Under the pieces are notes generated by a model. It saw only the letters and a program-made list of their open reading frames with translations. It was not told the DNA's origin and ran no database searches. A DNA stretch of 64,000 nucleotides, taken from Salinibacterium sp. (GTDB lineage Bacteria > Actinomycetota > Actinomycetes > Actinomycetales > Microbacteriaceae). This document shows, in pieces, positions 8,457 through 16,935 of the stretch (within the stretch, counting starts at the first letter, position 1; each line of letters begins with the position of its first letter). Both the position numbers and the translations under genes were made by a program. The stretch lies in contig JAHBSZ010000007.1 of the NCBI GenBank assembly GCA_019638845.1, forward strand, positions 1-64,000, given 5' to 3'.

Positions 8457-10253
8457 GTGTTTACAAAGTTCCTTGCCGTAGCGTCCACGCTGCTCATCGC
8501 CGGTGGCCTTGCCATCGTGGCGGTGGCCGCTCCCGCGTCCGCCCATCACACTGACTTGACCGCATCCGCCGTCTGCACCACCGATGGTGGCTGGGATGTC
8601 TCGTGGAACGTGATGAACTCTGAGAACTTCGAGGGCAAGGTGACTGCGTCCAACAACGCGGCAGTGCCCGTCGGCACCGTTCTTCCTGCCAACCCCTACT
8701 ACTACAACGCTGACAAGACCAAGTCGATCCCCACGACGTACGTCCAGCACGTAGCGAGCAACGCCGCGGTCAACCTGTCGATTACGGTGACCTGGTACCG
8801 GGCGAACAGCACCCCGACGAACAGCCAGAACCTGACGTTCAGCGCGTTCCCCGCCGGCTGTGGTCCGAAGGAAGCGACCCCCGTCGCGCCCGACGTCGTC
8901 AAGGTCACCCAGTGCAACACGCAAGGGTCCGTCACGGCGAAGACCACAGAGGGCGTCGTCTACGCAACGTCCTTCGACAGCGCGAGCGGCGACTATACGG
9001 TCACCGCGACTCCCGAGAGCGGCTACTACTTCAAGGGCGATGCGGATCAGGTGATCACCTTCACCGGCAACGTCGGTGTTCCCTACGACTGCAACGTCAA
9101 ACCGCGCCCGGTGGCGGTGGTGGGCGACTGCGTCTACACGGCAGACGGAACCGCCGCTGACCGCACCTTCTCGATCACCTTCGACAACACCGCGAGCAAC
9201 AAGGCTGTGCTCTTCCAGGTGGTCGGCTACCCCGCCTACGACACGACTGTCGATGCCGGCAAGAGCGTGACGGTTGCCATGCCCGACGTTGACAACGCTG
9301 GCATCAGTTACCAGGTGACAGCGGATGGCCAAAGCTTCACCCTCACTGCGAGCCCCTGCCCTTCGTACATCAAGCCCGACCCCAAGCAGCGTGAGGAGAC
9401 CAGCACGGTCTACGACTGCTCTGCGAATGACGCGACGGTGACGACCACGACTTACACGACCGACTACGAGTTCGACACGACCAAACTCGAATGGATCGAG
9501 CAGCCCGAGGTGAAGGGGACCCCCGTGGTCTCCCACCGACCGCTCACGGCTGACGAGGTCTCGTCGGAGTGTGGAGTGACGGTCAGTACCGACCCGAGCG
9601 CGTCGCAATGTTTCATCACCGACCCCAACACCACTTTGACCAGCTGGATTCAGGTCGCGATCGACCCCCGGGTCGTCTATACGCTCACGAACACGGTGAC
9701 AAACGTGGTGATCACGCCGAGCGCGCAGTACACGCAGGTCGATGCCGGCAAGTACATCGTGACAGCGGTGGCCGCGGCCGGATACGAGCTTCAGCCGACC
9801 GCGTCGCGCACCTGGACCTTCTTCGTCCAGGACAGCGCGAAGTGTGAACCGCCCACCCTCGCCATTGTGACTCCGACAGTGTCGAGAACGCCGGCCACCT
9901 GCACGCAGGCCGCGACGTACACGATCGGCGCAGTCACGCCCGGTACCGTCACCTGGGAAGTCAACGGCGTCAAGAACGTCGCCGCGGGAACCTACAAGGT
10001 GGTCACGGCAGGGGATGTGACCCTGATCGCGAGCCCGACGGACCCGAAGAACGGGCTCGACCCGACGTGGACCAACCCGACGGTGCTGAAATTCCCCGCC
10101 GCCAGCATCGGTTGTGAGCTTGAGACGCTCGCCTACACGGGTTCCGGCTCGATCGGGCAACTCGGTCTTGCCGGTGGAATGGTCTTCATTGGCATCGGCG
10201 GACTGTTCATTGCCCGCCGCAAGTGGAGCGACGCCACCGTAGAGGCTGAGTAA
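8457..10253 (+). CDS. Sortase-anchored (LAYTG) cell-surface protein
   Basis: The 598-residue protein has a Sec signal peptide (residues 1-about 30, cleavage after ASA) and a C-terminal sorting signal: L558-A-Y-T-G562, a hydrophobic helix and a basic tail (RRKW). LAxTG is the pattern recognised by class E sortases of actinobacteria. Between them are about five beta-rich, Thr/Val-rich modules, each with paired cysteines, resembling immunoglobulin-like repeats; no enzyme motif is visible, so a structural or adhesive surface role is inferred. GTG at 8457 was chosen because a strong AGGAG site lies 7 nt upstream and the signal peptide begins there. A strong terminator follows. The sortase itself is not in the window. 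Confidence 0.85.
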   Translation: MFTKFLAVASTLLIAGGLAIVAVAAPASAHHTDLTASAVCTTDGGWDVSWNVMNSENFEGKVTASNNAAVPVGTVLPANPYYYNADKTKSIPTTYVQHVASNAAVNLSITVTWYRANSTPTNSQNLTFSAFPAGCGPKEATPVAPDVVKVTQCNTQGSVTAKTTEGVVYATSFDSASGDYTVTATPESGYYFKGDADQVITFTGNVGVPYDCNVKPRPVAVVGDCVYTADGTAADRTFSITFDNTASNKAVLFQVVGYPAYDTTVDAGKSVTVAMPDVDNAGISYQVTADGQSFTLTASPCPSYIKPDPKQREETSTVYDCSANDATVTTTTYTTDYEFDTTKLEWIEQPEVKGTPVVSHRPLTADEVSSECGVTVSTDPSASQCFITDPNTTLTSWIQVAIDPRVVYTLTNTVTNVVITPSAQYTQVDAGKYIVTAVAAAGYELQPTASRTWTFFVQDSAKCEPPTLAIVTPTVSRTPATCTQAATYTIGAVTPGTVTWEVNGVKNVAAGTYKVVTAGDVTLIASPTDPKNGLDPTWTNPTVLKFPAASIGCELETLAYTGSGSIGQLGLAGGMVFIGIGGLFIARRKWSDATVEAE

Positions 10254-10262
10254 CTACTCGCA

Positions 10263-10302
10263 CGACGGAAGGCCCGGACATTCGCGTCCGGGCCTTCCGT
10301 CG
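10263..10302 (+). terminator. Terminator after the surface-protein gene
   Basis: A perfect 17-bp stem pairs CGACGGAAGGCCCGGAC (10263-10279) with GTCCGGGCCTTCCGTCG (10286-10302), closing a 6-nt loop, then TTT. It separates the highly structured surface-protein gene from the downstream MFS/glycosidase pair. Confidence 0.85.
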
Positions 10303-10334
10303 TTTCCCGTCAGGTGCCGGGTACATTCGTCACC

Positions 10335-11591
10335 ATGACGACGACGTCGATCCCGCCCGCTACGTCCCGGTTCATCGCGTTGTACGCCATCGGATATGTG
10401 GGGGCGTACGTTGCGCTCATCACTCCGGTCGTCACGACGCTCGCGATCAAGATCGAGCAACTCGACCCAGTGGGCAAGGAAACGAGCCTCGGACTCATCG
10501 CCGCGATGGGTGCGTTCGTTGCGATCGTCGCGAACCTTCTCACGGGCGCCTTGAGTGATCGCACAACGTCACGGCTCGGCCGCCGCCGCCCCTGGATCAT
10601 CGGGGGTGCGCTCGGCGGAGTTGTCGCCCTCGGCATCACGGGCTTCGCCCCGACGTTGACCTTTGTCGCTATCGGGTGGGCGCTGGCACAACTCACCCTC
10701 AACATGGTGCTCGCAGCACTCCAAGCCCTGCTTCCCGATCAGGTCCCGCTCGACCAGCGCGGGCGGGTTAGCGCGGTGCTCGGAATTGCACAGCAGGTCT
10801 CGCCGGTGGTCGGCATCGGTCTCGCCCTCGGTGTTCAGACGGCGGGACTCGGCATCGCCAACATGCTCCTCATTCCCGGAATTGTGGGGGCGGTGCTGAT
10901 GATCGTTCTTGCGCTCCTCATCAAGGACGTGCCCCATGACGAAGCTCCGGTGCTCTCACTCGGCACGTTCATCCGGGGATTCTCAATTTCGAGAGGCAAA
11001 CGCTACGACTTTGCGTGGACCTGGTTCGGCAGGTTCTTCGTGATTCTCGGTTTCGCCGTGTATACGACGTATCAGCCGTACTTCATCACCGACCGCCTCG
11101 GGGTGGCGAAGGAAGACCTCGTGCTGCAGCAGCTCATCGCGCTTCTGATCTTCGCGGCGTCCCTCACCCTGAGTGCCGTGGTGTGCGGTCGGGCGTCTGA
11201 CCGCACGGGCCGTCGCAAGCCGTTTGTCTTCGGTGCGGCGGCAGTCGTGGCGGTTGCTCTTGCCGGATTGGCGCTCACCACTACGGTGCCGATGTTCTAT
11301 CTCGCGGCGATCGTCATGGGGCTCGGCATCGGCGCCTACTTCGCCGTAGACCTCGCACTGATCACGGATGTGCTGCCGGACAAGGACCACACCGCGGCTA
11401 AGGATATGGGCATCTTCAATATCGCGAACTCTCTTCCCCAATCGGTAGCACCGGCGCTGGCACCCTTGTTCCTCAGCATCGGTGCTGGTGGAGCCGGGGC
11501 CCCCGCCAACTACACCGCGCTCTTCCTCGCGGGTGCGGTTTTCTCGTTGTTCGGCGCTGGATTGATTGCACCGATTCGCGCCGTAAAGTAG
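10335..11591 (+). CDS. MFS transporter, GPH/SLC45-like, probable oligosaccharide uptake
   Basis: The 418-residue protein has twelve hydrophobic helices and the MFS motif A-type loop GALSDRTTSRLGRRRPW between helices 2 and 3, with a second copy GRASDRTGRRKPF after helix 8. Such doubled D-R-T-x-x-x-G-R-R-x-P motifs are typical of the GPH/SLC45-like sugar carriers. The gene lies 4 nt before a family 3 glycoside hydrolase, so uptake of a beta-linked glycoside that is then hydrolysed inside the cell is a sensible inference. ATG at 10335 is preceded by TACATT at 7 nt (10322-10327), pointing to a leaderless start rather than an upstream one. Confidence 0.83.
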   Translation: MTTTSIPPATSRFIALYAIGYVGAYVALITPVVTTLAIKIEQLDPVGKETSLGLIAAMGAFVAIVANLLTGALSDRTTSRLGRRRPWIIGGALGGVVALGITGFAPTLTFVAIGWALAQLTLNMVLAALQALLPDQVPLDQRGRVSAVLGIAQQVSPVVGIGLALGVQTAGLGIANMLLIPGIVGAVLMIVLALLIKDVPHDEAPVLSLGTFIRGFSISRGKRYDFAWTWFGRFFVILGFAVYTTYQPYFITDRLGVAKEDLVLQQLIALLIFAASLTLSAVVCGRASDRTGRRKPFVFGAAAVVAVALAGLALTTTVPMFYLAAIVMGLGIGAYFAVDLALITDVLPDKDHTAAKDMGIFNIANSLPQSVAPALAPLFLSIGAGGAGAPANYTALFLAGAVFSLFGAGLIAPIRAVK

Positions 11592-11595
11592 CGGG

Positions 11596-13839
11596 ATGCC
11601 AGACCTATCGCTCGAGCAGAAAGCCGCGCTCGTGGTGGGCGGCGGCTTCTGGGCCACCGCGAGTGTGGAGGAAGCGGGCATCCTGCCGGTTGTCCTTACC
11701 GACGGCCCGCACGGCGTGCGACTTCAGCGGACGAGGGTAGGCGCGCTGGGCATCGCCTCCAGTGTGCCGGCCACGTGTTTTCCTCCGGCCGCCGGTCTCG
11801 CGTCGAGCTGGAATCCGGCGCTCGTTGAGCGGGTGGGAGTCGCCCTCGGAGAAGAGTCTCGAGCGGAGGGGGTTGGAGTCTTGCTTGGACCGGGGGTGAA
11901 CATCAAGCGCTCACCACTGTGTGGCCGCAACTTCGAGTACTTCTCCGAGGATCCATTGTTGAGTGGAGAACTGGGCGCCGCGTGGGTTCGCGGAGTGCAG
12001 TCCAGAGGTATCGGTGCTTCGCTCAAGCATTTCGCGGCGAATAATCAGGAAACGAATCGGATGACCGTGAGCGCGGAGGTGGATGAGCGCACGTTGCGCG
12101 AGCTCTATCTCTCTGCGTTCGAGCGCGTAGTCACGCGGGAGCAGCCGTGGACAGTGATGTGTTCCTATAACCGGATCAATGGCGTGGCGGCGGCCGAGAA
12201 CCACTGGTTGCTCACGGAAGTGTTGCGGGAGGAGTGGGGTTTCCGCGGCCTGGTCGTTTCCGATTGGGGAGCGGTTGAGCACCTCGGCCCTGCACTCGCA
12301 GCTGGCCTCGACCTGGAGATGCCCGGCCCACAGAACGATAGCGTCGACGCCGTAGTTGCGGCAGTTCGAGCAGGCGAGCTCGATCAAGTGGTGCTGGATA
12401 CAGCGGTGCGCCGAGTGCGTCATCTGGTCGATCGCGCTGGTGGAGAATTCGGTGGTGCAAGCGGCGGGGAGGATTCGTCCAGCTCGACCCGGTTTGGTGC
12501 CCACCACGCCCTTGCACGCGAAGCCGCCACCGAGTCGATGGTGCTCCTGCGCAATGAAGGCTCCCTCCTCCCGATCGACACTGCCCAGGCGGTCGGTGTC
12601 ATCGGTGAATTCGCTCGCACCCCGCGAATTCAGGGCGCGGGTTCGTCGCAAGTCAGCGCAACCCGCATTGATACCGCGCTGGACTCCATCGGTGCGCTTG
12701 CGCCGGTGGAGTTCGCCCCGGGCTACAGCTTTGACAAGCGGGCCGACGAAGAGCAGCTTCGTGCCGAGGCTGTGGCTGTCGCCACCCGATCCGACGTCGT
12801 GCTGCTGTTCGTGGGGTTGCCGGCGGAAGATGAGTCAGAGGGCTACGATCGCGCGAACCTCGACTTGCCGGTGAATCAGCTCCGACTCATTGGGGCGGTA
12901 GTGGCCGCCAACCCGAGGACCGTCGTCATCCTGACCAACGGTGGCGTCGTATCGCTGGAGCCGTGGCACGATTCTGTGCCGGCGATCATCGAGACGTGGC
13001 TGTTGGGCCAAGCCGGCGGTGCTGCGCTCGCCGACGTCCTGTTCGGGCGGGCGGCGCCGTCGGGGAGGCTCGCGGAGAGCATCCCGCTTCGCGTGCAAGA
13101 CACCCCGTCGTACCTCAACTTCCCCGGCGATGGCGATATCGTGCGGTACGGCGAGGGGATCTTCGTCGGCTATCGGTACTACGAGACCATTGAGCTGCCC
13201 GTGCGATACCCCTTCGGGTTCGGGCTGAGCTACACGACCTTCGCGTATTCGGGCCTCGAAGTGAGCCACCGCGGGTCGATCGCGAGTGTCACCGTGACGA
13301 ATACGGGGAGTCGGGCGGGCAAAGAGGTCGTTCAGCTCTACATTTCCGCGCCGACGGGAGGCATCTCGGTGCCTCGTCGCGAGCTCAGGGCCTTTGAGAA
13401 GGTTTCCCTCGACGCGGGGGAGTCGGTGCGAGTTCAGTTCACGCTCGATTCCCGCGCGTATAGCTATTGGGACGTCGTCAGTTCGGGCTGGGTGGTCGCC
13501 GGGGGCACGTACGTCGTCGAAGTCGGCAGCTCGGCCCATGAGATTCTGGACACAGCCACCGTGGTGCTGCCCGCTCCGCGTCCGGGGCGTCTGACCCTGG
13601 ACTCGAGAGTGTCTGATTTTCTCGGTCATCCGGTCACAGGGCCGATTCTCACGCGCGCAGCGGCGGGCGAGGGCGAGAGCAAAAATACCAATCTCTTAGA
13701 GATGGTGTCGTCGATGCCCATGAGGCGTCTCATGCGCTTTCCCGGTGTCGGTGAATCCTTCAAGCGGATCGGTGTTTTGCTCGCCCTAGCGAACAACTCC
13801 GCAGTTCGCGGCATCGCCACCTTCTTCCACAAGCGCTAG
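11596..13839 (+). CDS. Glycoside hydrolase family 3 beta-glycosidase
   Basis: The 747-residue enzyme shows the complete GH3 layout: (beta/alpha)8 barrel (1-about 290) with the catalytic nucleophile Asp223 in VVSDWGA, the sugar-binding KH motif in SLKHFAANNQ (near residue 140), the alpha/beta sandwich domain, and the C-terminal fibronectin-like domain following GYRYYET..PFGFGLSYT. There is no PA14 insert and no signal peptide, so it acts in the cytosol. Beta-glucosidase is the most common activity, but xylosidase or others are possible. It is translated from ATG at 11596 with TAAAGT 6 nt upstream, a box that overlaps the transporter stop codon; it may therefore have its own leaderless promoter besides read-through from the transporter. 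Confidence 0.9.
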   Translation: MPDLSLEQKAALVVGGGFWATASVEEAGILPVVLTDGPHGVRLQRTRVGALGIASSVPATCFPPAAGLASSWNPALVERVGVALGEESRAEGVGVLLGPGVNIKRSPLCGRNFEYFSEDPLLSGELGAAWVRGVQSRGIGASLKHFAANNQETNRMTVSAEVDERTLRELYLSAFERVVTREQPWTVMCSYNRINGVAAAENHWLLTEVLREEWGFRGLVVSDWGAVEHLGPALAAGLDLEMPGPQNDSVDAVVAAVRAGELDQVVLDTAVRRVRHLVDRAGGEFGGASGGEDSSSSTRFGAHHALAREAATESMVLLRNEGSLLPIDTAQAVGVIGEFARTPRIQGAGSSQVSATRIDTALDSIGALAPVEFAPGYSFDKRADEEQLRAEAVAVATRSDVVLLFVGLPAEDESEGYDRANLDLPVNQLRLIGAVVAANPRTVVILTNGGVVSLEPWHDSVPAIIETWLLGQAGGAALADVLFGRAAPSGRLAESIPLRVQDTPSYLNFPGDGDIVRYGEGIFVGYRYYETIELPVRYPFGFGLSYTTFAYSGLEVSHRGSIASVTVTNTGSRAGKEVVQLYISAPTGGISVPRRELRAFEKVSLDAGESVRVQFTLDSRAYSYWDVVSSGWVVAGGTYVVEVGSSAHEILDTATVVLPAPRPGRLTLDSRVSDFLGHPVTGPILTRAAAGEGESKNTNLLEMVSSMPMRRLMRFPGVGESFKRIGVLLALANNSAVRGIATFFHKR

Positions 13840-13847
13840 CGAGCCCT

Positions 13848-13875
13848 CAAAAGAGCTGGTCAAAGCCCTCTTTTG
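13848..13875 (+). terminator. Possible terminator after the GH3 gene
   Basis: Perfect 8-bp arms CAAAAGAG (13848-13855) and CTCTTTTG (13868-13875) enclose a 12-nt loop, 9 nt after the glycosidase stop. The stem is A/T-rich with an internal T4 run, so termination is plausible but weak. Confidence 0.45.
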
Positions 13876-13914
13876 CGCGTCCAAAGGTACAGCGGTCGTT
13901 AGATATTGAACACC

Positions 13915-13941
13915 GTACAACTCAGGTTGTACAACGTACAA
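13915..13941. repeat. Overlapping GTACAA palindromes between convergent genes
   Basis: Two overlapping perfect dyads, GTACAAC-TCAG-GTTGTAC (13915-13932) and TTGTAC-AAC-GTACAA (13927-13941), share the half-site GTTGTAC. They look like operator half-sites but lie between two converging 3' ends with no gene start nearby, so their role is unknown. Confidence 0.5.
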
Positions 13942-13994
13942 TTCACGACGCGTGACGAGTCAACAAGGCCCGCAACCGGGCGCGAGCGAGCGAC

Positions 13995-14567
13995 TCAGAG
14001 CGCGCGCCACTCCCGTTCGAGCATGGCGTATACGCCGGTGTCTGCCCAGGATCCCTTGAACATCAGGTCTTCGACGTAGTGCGCTTCACGACGCATCCCG
14101 AGCTTCACGCAGAGCGCGACGGAGCGAAGGTTTCGGGGGTCGAGTTCGGCGGTCACGCGGTGCAGCCCCAGAGAGGTGAAGGCGAGATCGCGCACCGCTG
14201 CGGCCGCCTCGAACGCATACCCCTGGCCCTGATACTTGGCGGTCAGCGCCCAGCCCAGCTCGGCACTCTCGTTCTCGGCGCTCTTCAGAACGAAGTACAG
14301 GGCACCGATGACCCGATCCCGGTCGCCATCGGATCCGCGCAGCACGATGGCGAACTCGATGAAATCGTCGTCCTTTTCAAGACGACGAGCCACCTTTACC
14401 TTGTCGATGTGCTCCTGAACCTGCTCGTGCGAGCGGGTGTCGTAGAGCTGATAACGGGTGACTGCCTCGTCGCTCATCCAGTCGTACACATCGGGAAGAT
14501 CGCTGTCGACCATGAGGCGCAGCAGAAGTCGCTCGGTGTGAATTGGCTCGTACTCCCAGGGTGTCAC
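13995..14567 (-). CDS. GNAT family N-acetyltransferase (RimJ/RimL-like)
   Basis: The 190-residue protein opens with the hallmark IHTERLLLRLM of the RimJ/RimL-type GNAT branch, contains the acetyl-CoA-binding loop (ELGWALTAKYQGQGYAFEA, near residues 105-125) and the conserved C-terminal HRVTAELDPRNLRSVALCVKLGM block. Family members acetylate the alpha-amine of ribosomal proteins, amino acids or antibiotics; the acceptor here is unknown. GTG at 14567 was chosen because a TACCAT box lies 6 nt upstream; ATG at 14597 would add ten residues. It is divergent from the envelope trio starting at 14735. Confidence 0.83.
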   Translation of the reverse strand: MTPWEYEPIHTERLLLRLMVDSDLPDVYDWMSDEAVTRYQLYDTRSHEQVQEHIDKVKVARRLEKDDDFIEFAIVLRGSDGDRDRVIGALYFVLKSAENESAELGWALTAKYQGQGYAFEAAAAVRDLAFTSLGLHRVTAELDPRNLRSVALCVKLGMRREAHYVEDLMFKGSWADTGVYAMLEREWRAL

Positions 14568-14734
14568 GGCCCCATGGTAGCGACGTACGCGGGCCATCTC
14601 GATGTATTCCACAAATGGCATAAGTGCGGGAGAATGAACCGTACTCGCGCCAATGATGCCGCGTATCCTCCCAGCTTCTGCGGAACTGGGCGGACTACTC
14701 TGAACGAAGACGGCAAGATGAAACGGAGAACACC

Positions 14735-15031
14735 ATGAAAGGCAAGATCCTGCTGGTGGTCGGTATCGGCATCGGCTACGTACTCGGCACCCGCGCCGGT
14801 CGTGAGAAATACGACCAGATGAAAGCGGCTGCACAGAAGCTCTGGAACGACCCACGCGTGCAGAAGCAGGTGAACAACGCTGAGGGGTTCGTCAAGGACA
14901 AGGCCCCCGACGTCGCGGAGTTCCTCTCGGACAGCGCCAAGAAGGTCGTCTCGCAGGTATCGGGTTCGAAGGCTCCCGCTCGTAAGGCCCCGGCGAAGGC
15001 ATCCACCGCGAAGTCCGCCGCAGCGAAGTAG
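14735..15031 (+). CDS. YtxH-like small membrane/envelope protein
   Basis: The 98-residue protein has one N-terminal membrane helix (KILLVVGIGIGYVLGTRAGREKY) whose GYVLGTRAGREKY end is typical of actinobacterial YtxH-domain proteins, then an amphipathic helical stretch and a low-complexity Lys/Ala/Pro tail (residues 75-98) resembling histone-like tails. Its biochemical role is unknown; homologues accompany stress and envelope genes. A GGAG site lies 6 nt before the ATG. It is first of three closely packed genes (8-nt gap, then 4-nt overlap) that recur together in actinobacteria. Confidence 0.75.
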   Translation: MKGKILLVVGIGIGYVLGTRAGREKYDQMKAAAQKLWNDPRVQKQVNNAEGFVKDKAPDVAEFLSDSAKKVVSQVSGSKAPARKAPAKASTAKSAAAK

Positions 15032-15039
15032 GGGCGGCC

Positions 15040-15456
15040 ATGACTGGCGTAAACGGGCCCGCCCCGAAGCGGTCCCTCTTCAAGCTGATCAGCGACATTC
15101 CGGGCCTCCTCGCGGACCTCGTTCGCGGTGAGATTGAGGCACTCAAGCAAGAACTCCTCGGCAAACTGAAGCTCGCCGGGGTGGGGATCGGCTTCCTCGT
15201 TGTTGCCGCGACCTTCGCGTTCTTCGCCGTGCTCGTTCTCATCGCTTCGGCAGTGCTGGGCCTCGCGACTGTCCTCCCGGGCTGGGCAGCAGCGCTCATC
15301 ATCGGTGGCGGCGTTCTCGTGCTCGCCGTGATCAGCGCCCTCATCGGAATTGCGAGTCTTAAGAAGGGCGTGCCTCCAGCGCCGACCGAAACCATCAAGA
15401 GCATCAAAAAGGATGTCCGCGTGATCAAGGGCACCGGAATGCGAGCCACATCATGA
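15040..15456 (+). CDS. Phage-holin-family (Actinobacterial holin-X-like) membrane protein
   Basis: The 138-residue protein has a basic amphipathic N-terminus containing an L.ADLVRGEIE.LKQEL helix, followed by two strongly hydrophobic segments (about 45-75 and 80-105) and a short charged tail. This is the PF07332-type 'phage holin family' layout found as a housekeeping gene in actinobacterial genomes rather than in prophages. No phage gene surrounds it, so the name should not be read as lysis function. It overlaps the next gene by ATGA. Confidence 0.75.
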   Translation: MTGVNGPAPKRSLFKLISDIPGLLADLVRGEIEALKQELLGKLKLAGVGIGFLVVAATFAFFAVLVLIASAVLGLATVLPGWAAALIIGGGVLVLAVISALIGIASLKKGVPPAPTETIKSIKKDVRVIKGTGMRATS

Positions 15457-15680
15457 GCAACACCACCTCCCGCGTGAACAGTGCTCGGGCCGATCTCGAA
15501 GCCACTCTCGACGCCATCGAAGACAAGTTGAACGTTCCCAAGCGGTTCGGAGAACTTACGGACACGGTGAAGTCGTCCTACGAGAAGAACCCTCTGCCGT
15601 GGATTATCGGTGCGGCCGCCGCCGCGGTCGCGGTCGCGGGCCTGGTGGCGTGGGCCCTTCTCAGTGGAGACGACGAGTAA
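15453..15680 (+). CDS. DUF3618 domain membrane protein
   Basis: The 75-residue protein has an N-terminal helical motif (SARADLEATLDAIEDKLNVPKR) matching the DUF3618 pattern and a single C-terminal membrane helix (PWIIGAAAAAVAVAGLVAWALL). It starts with ATG overlapping the previous stop by 4 nt. The trio YtxH/holin-like/DUF3618 probably forms a membrane-associated complex, but this is inference from conserved gene order. Confidence 0.75.
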   Translation: MSNTTSRVNSARADLEATLDAIEDKLNVPKRFGELTDTVKSSYEKNPLPWIIGAAAAAVAVAGLVAWALLSGDDE

Positions 15681-15736
15681 CAGCATCGTGACCTTCTCGA
15701 TTCGCGTCGTCCGGCGCAGTCGACAAGGATAGGCAC

Positions 15737-16507
15737 ATGGCAGCCAAACCGCTCGGCGGTTGGCGTGTGCTCGTTCCCCGAGGCGGAAAATGGGGAGACG
15801 GAGTCGCGGCAACCCTCAGGAGCTTTGGCGCGATTCCCGTTGTCGCGCCGATGATCAATTTCGCGAGCGCCGACGACGGCGCTGCACTCGCGAATGCCAT
15901 GCATGAACTCGAGGACGGCCAGTTTGACTGGCTTGTCGTGACGAGCGCGACGACCGTCGACGTCTTCGTAGGTCAGGGCGCGAAGATACCAGCCTCGACC
16001 AAAATTGCCGCGGTGGGTGAGACCACCGCCGCTGCGCTTACGCTCGCTGGGTATCGGGTGGATTTCGTTCCGGTCGCGGACAACTCTGCGCGAGGGCTTG
16101 TCAAAGAGTGGCCGAAATCTGATGGCACCGGGCGCGTGCTCGTTCCGCAGTCCGAGATCGCGGAGCCGAACCTCGTGAGCGGATTGAGCAAGCTCGGACT
16201 CGACGCACAATTCATCGTTGCCTACCGCACCGTGGGTGTAGCCGTCGCACCGAGCGTGGTAGCGGATGTGGCATCCGGCCGAATCGGCGCGATTCTCGTG
16301 AGCTCCGGTTCTGTTGCTCGGCAGATCGCCGCACAACTTGCGCCTCTCCCCGAAGGAACCCTTGTGGCATGCATCGGCCCGCGCACGGCGTTTGACGCAC
16401 GGGCCGCCGGGCTCACCGTAAACGTCATCAGTGAAGACCGGTCGGCAGAGTCTCTCGTCGCGGCCCTCGTCGAGCACGCGACCCGCGAGATCGCTTTCGA
16501 ACGCTAA
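15737..16507 (+). CDS. hemD: Uroporphyrinogen-III synthase
   Basis: HemD closes and inverts ring D of hydroxymethylbilane to give uroporphyrinogen III in haem, sirohaem and corrin synthesis. The 256-residue protein has the two-domain HemD fold with the N-terminal LVPRGGKWGDGVAATLRSFGA strand-helix, VVTSATTVD at the first domain, the second-domain Rossmann-like strand RVLVPQSEIAEPNL, and the IGPRTAFDARAAGL block near the C-terminus. Sequence identity in this family is always low, so recognition rests on order and length. It stands alone: no other hem gene is in the window. An AAGGAT site precedes the ATG. Its last 4 nt overlap the convergent DUF1304 gene. Confidence 0.82.
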   Translation: MAAKPLGGWRVLVPRGGKWGDGVAATLRSFGAIPVVAPMINFASADDGAALANAMHELEDGQFDWLVVTSATTVDVFVGQGAKIPASTKIAAVGETTAAALTLAGYRVDFVPVADNSARGLVKEWPKSDGTGRVLVPQSEIAEPNLVSGLSKLGLDAQFIVAYRTVGVAVAPSVVADVASGRIGAILVSSGSVARQIAAQLAPLPEGTLVACIGPRTAFDARAAGLTVNVISEDRSAESLVAALVEHATREIAFER

Positions 16508-16908
16508 GCCGTCGCTAGCGCCACGACGAATAGGACGACGCCGATCAGCGGCGCCACTCCCTGCAACGCGGCAGCGCGAGCCAGCTTTGGCGACGATCCC
16601 ACCAGAACGAGTGCTGCCGCCACCATGCTGAGTGCCGCGAAGATCGAGACGGCGATACCTGCCGACTGCAGGGCCGCTGATCCAAGAAGGATGAGGCCGA
16701 CAATGCTTCCCATCGCCAAGAACAGGTTGTAAAAGCCCTGGTTGAACGCCATGGGCTTCACCGTATCGGCGTCCTGTTGCGACCTGAGCCCGAAGCGCTT
16801 CCACGTGGTCGGGCGAGACCACACGACGCTCTCCAAGTAGAAGATGAACACGTGGATGAGGGCTGCGATACCGACGAAGACCGAACCGACGATCATAAGG
16901 ACGCTCAT
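16504..16908 (-). CDS. DUF1304 family membrane protein
   Basis: The 134-residue protein has four hydrophobic helices and the family signature HVFIFYLESVVWSRPTTWKRFG near the N-terminus, followed by NQGFYNLFLAMGS. These residues define DUF1304, a small inner-membrane family of unknown function. It lies 27 nt downstream of pfkA in the same direction and is probably co-transcribed. Confidence 0.82.
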   Translation of the reverse strand: MSVLMIVGSVFVGIAALIHVFIFYLESVVWSRPTTWKRFGLRSQQDADTVKPMAFNQGFYNLFLAMGSIVGLILLGSAALQSAGIAVSIFAALSMVAAALVLVGSSPKLARAAALQGVAPLIGVVLFVVALATA

Positions 16909-16935
16909 GATCGCCAGTGTGCCACGAATACCGAT

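Noticed and set aside
8292-10160. A 622-codon open frame on the minus strand opposite the surface protein gene
   Set aside because: It is Arg/His/Gly-rich, has no recognisable domain or start context, and mirrors a plus-strand gene with a clear signal peptide, ribosome site and sorting signal.
15040-15456. Prophage remnant suggested by the holin-family protein
   Set aside because: No other phage gene is near; this gene trio is a normal chromosomal feature in actinobacteria.
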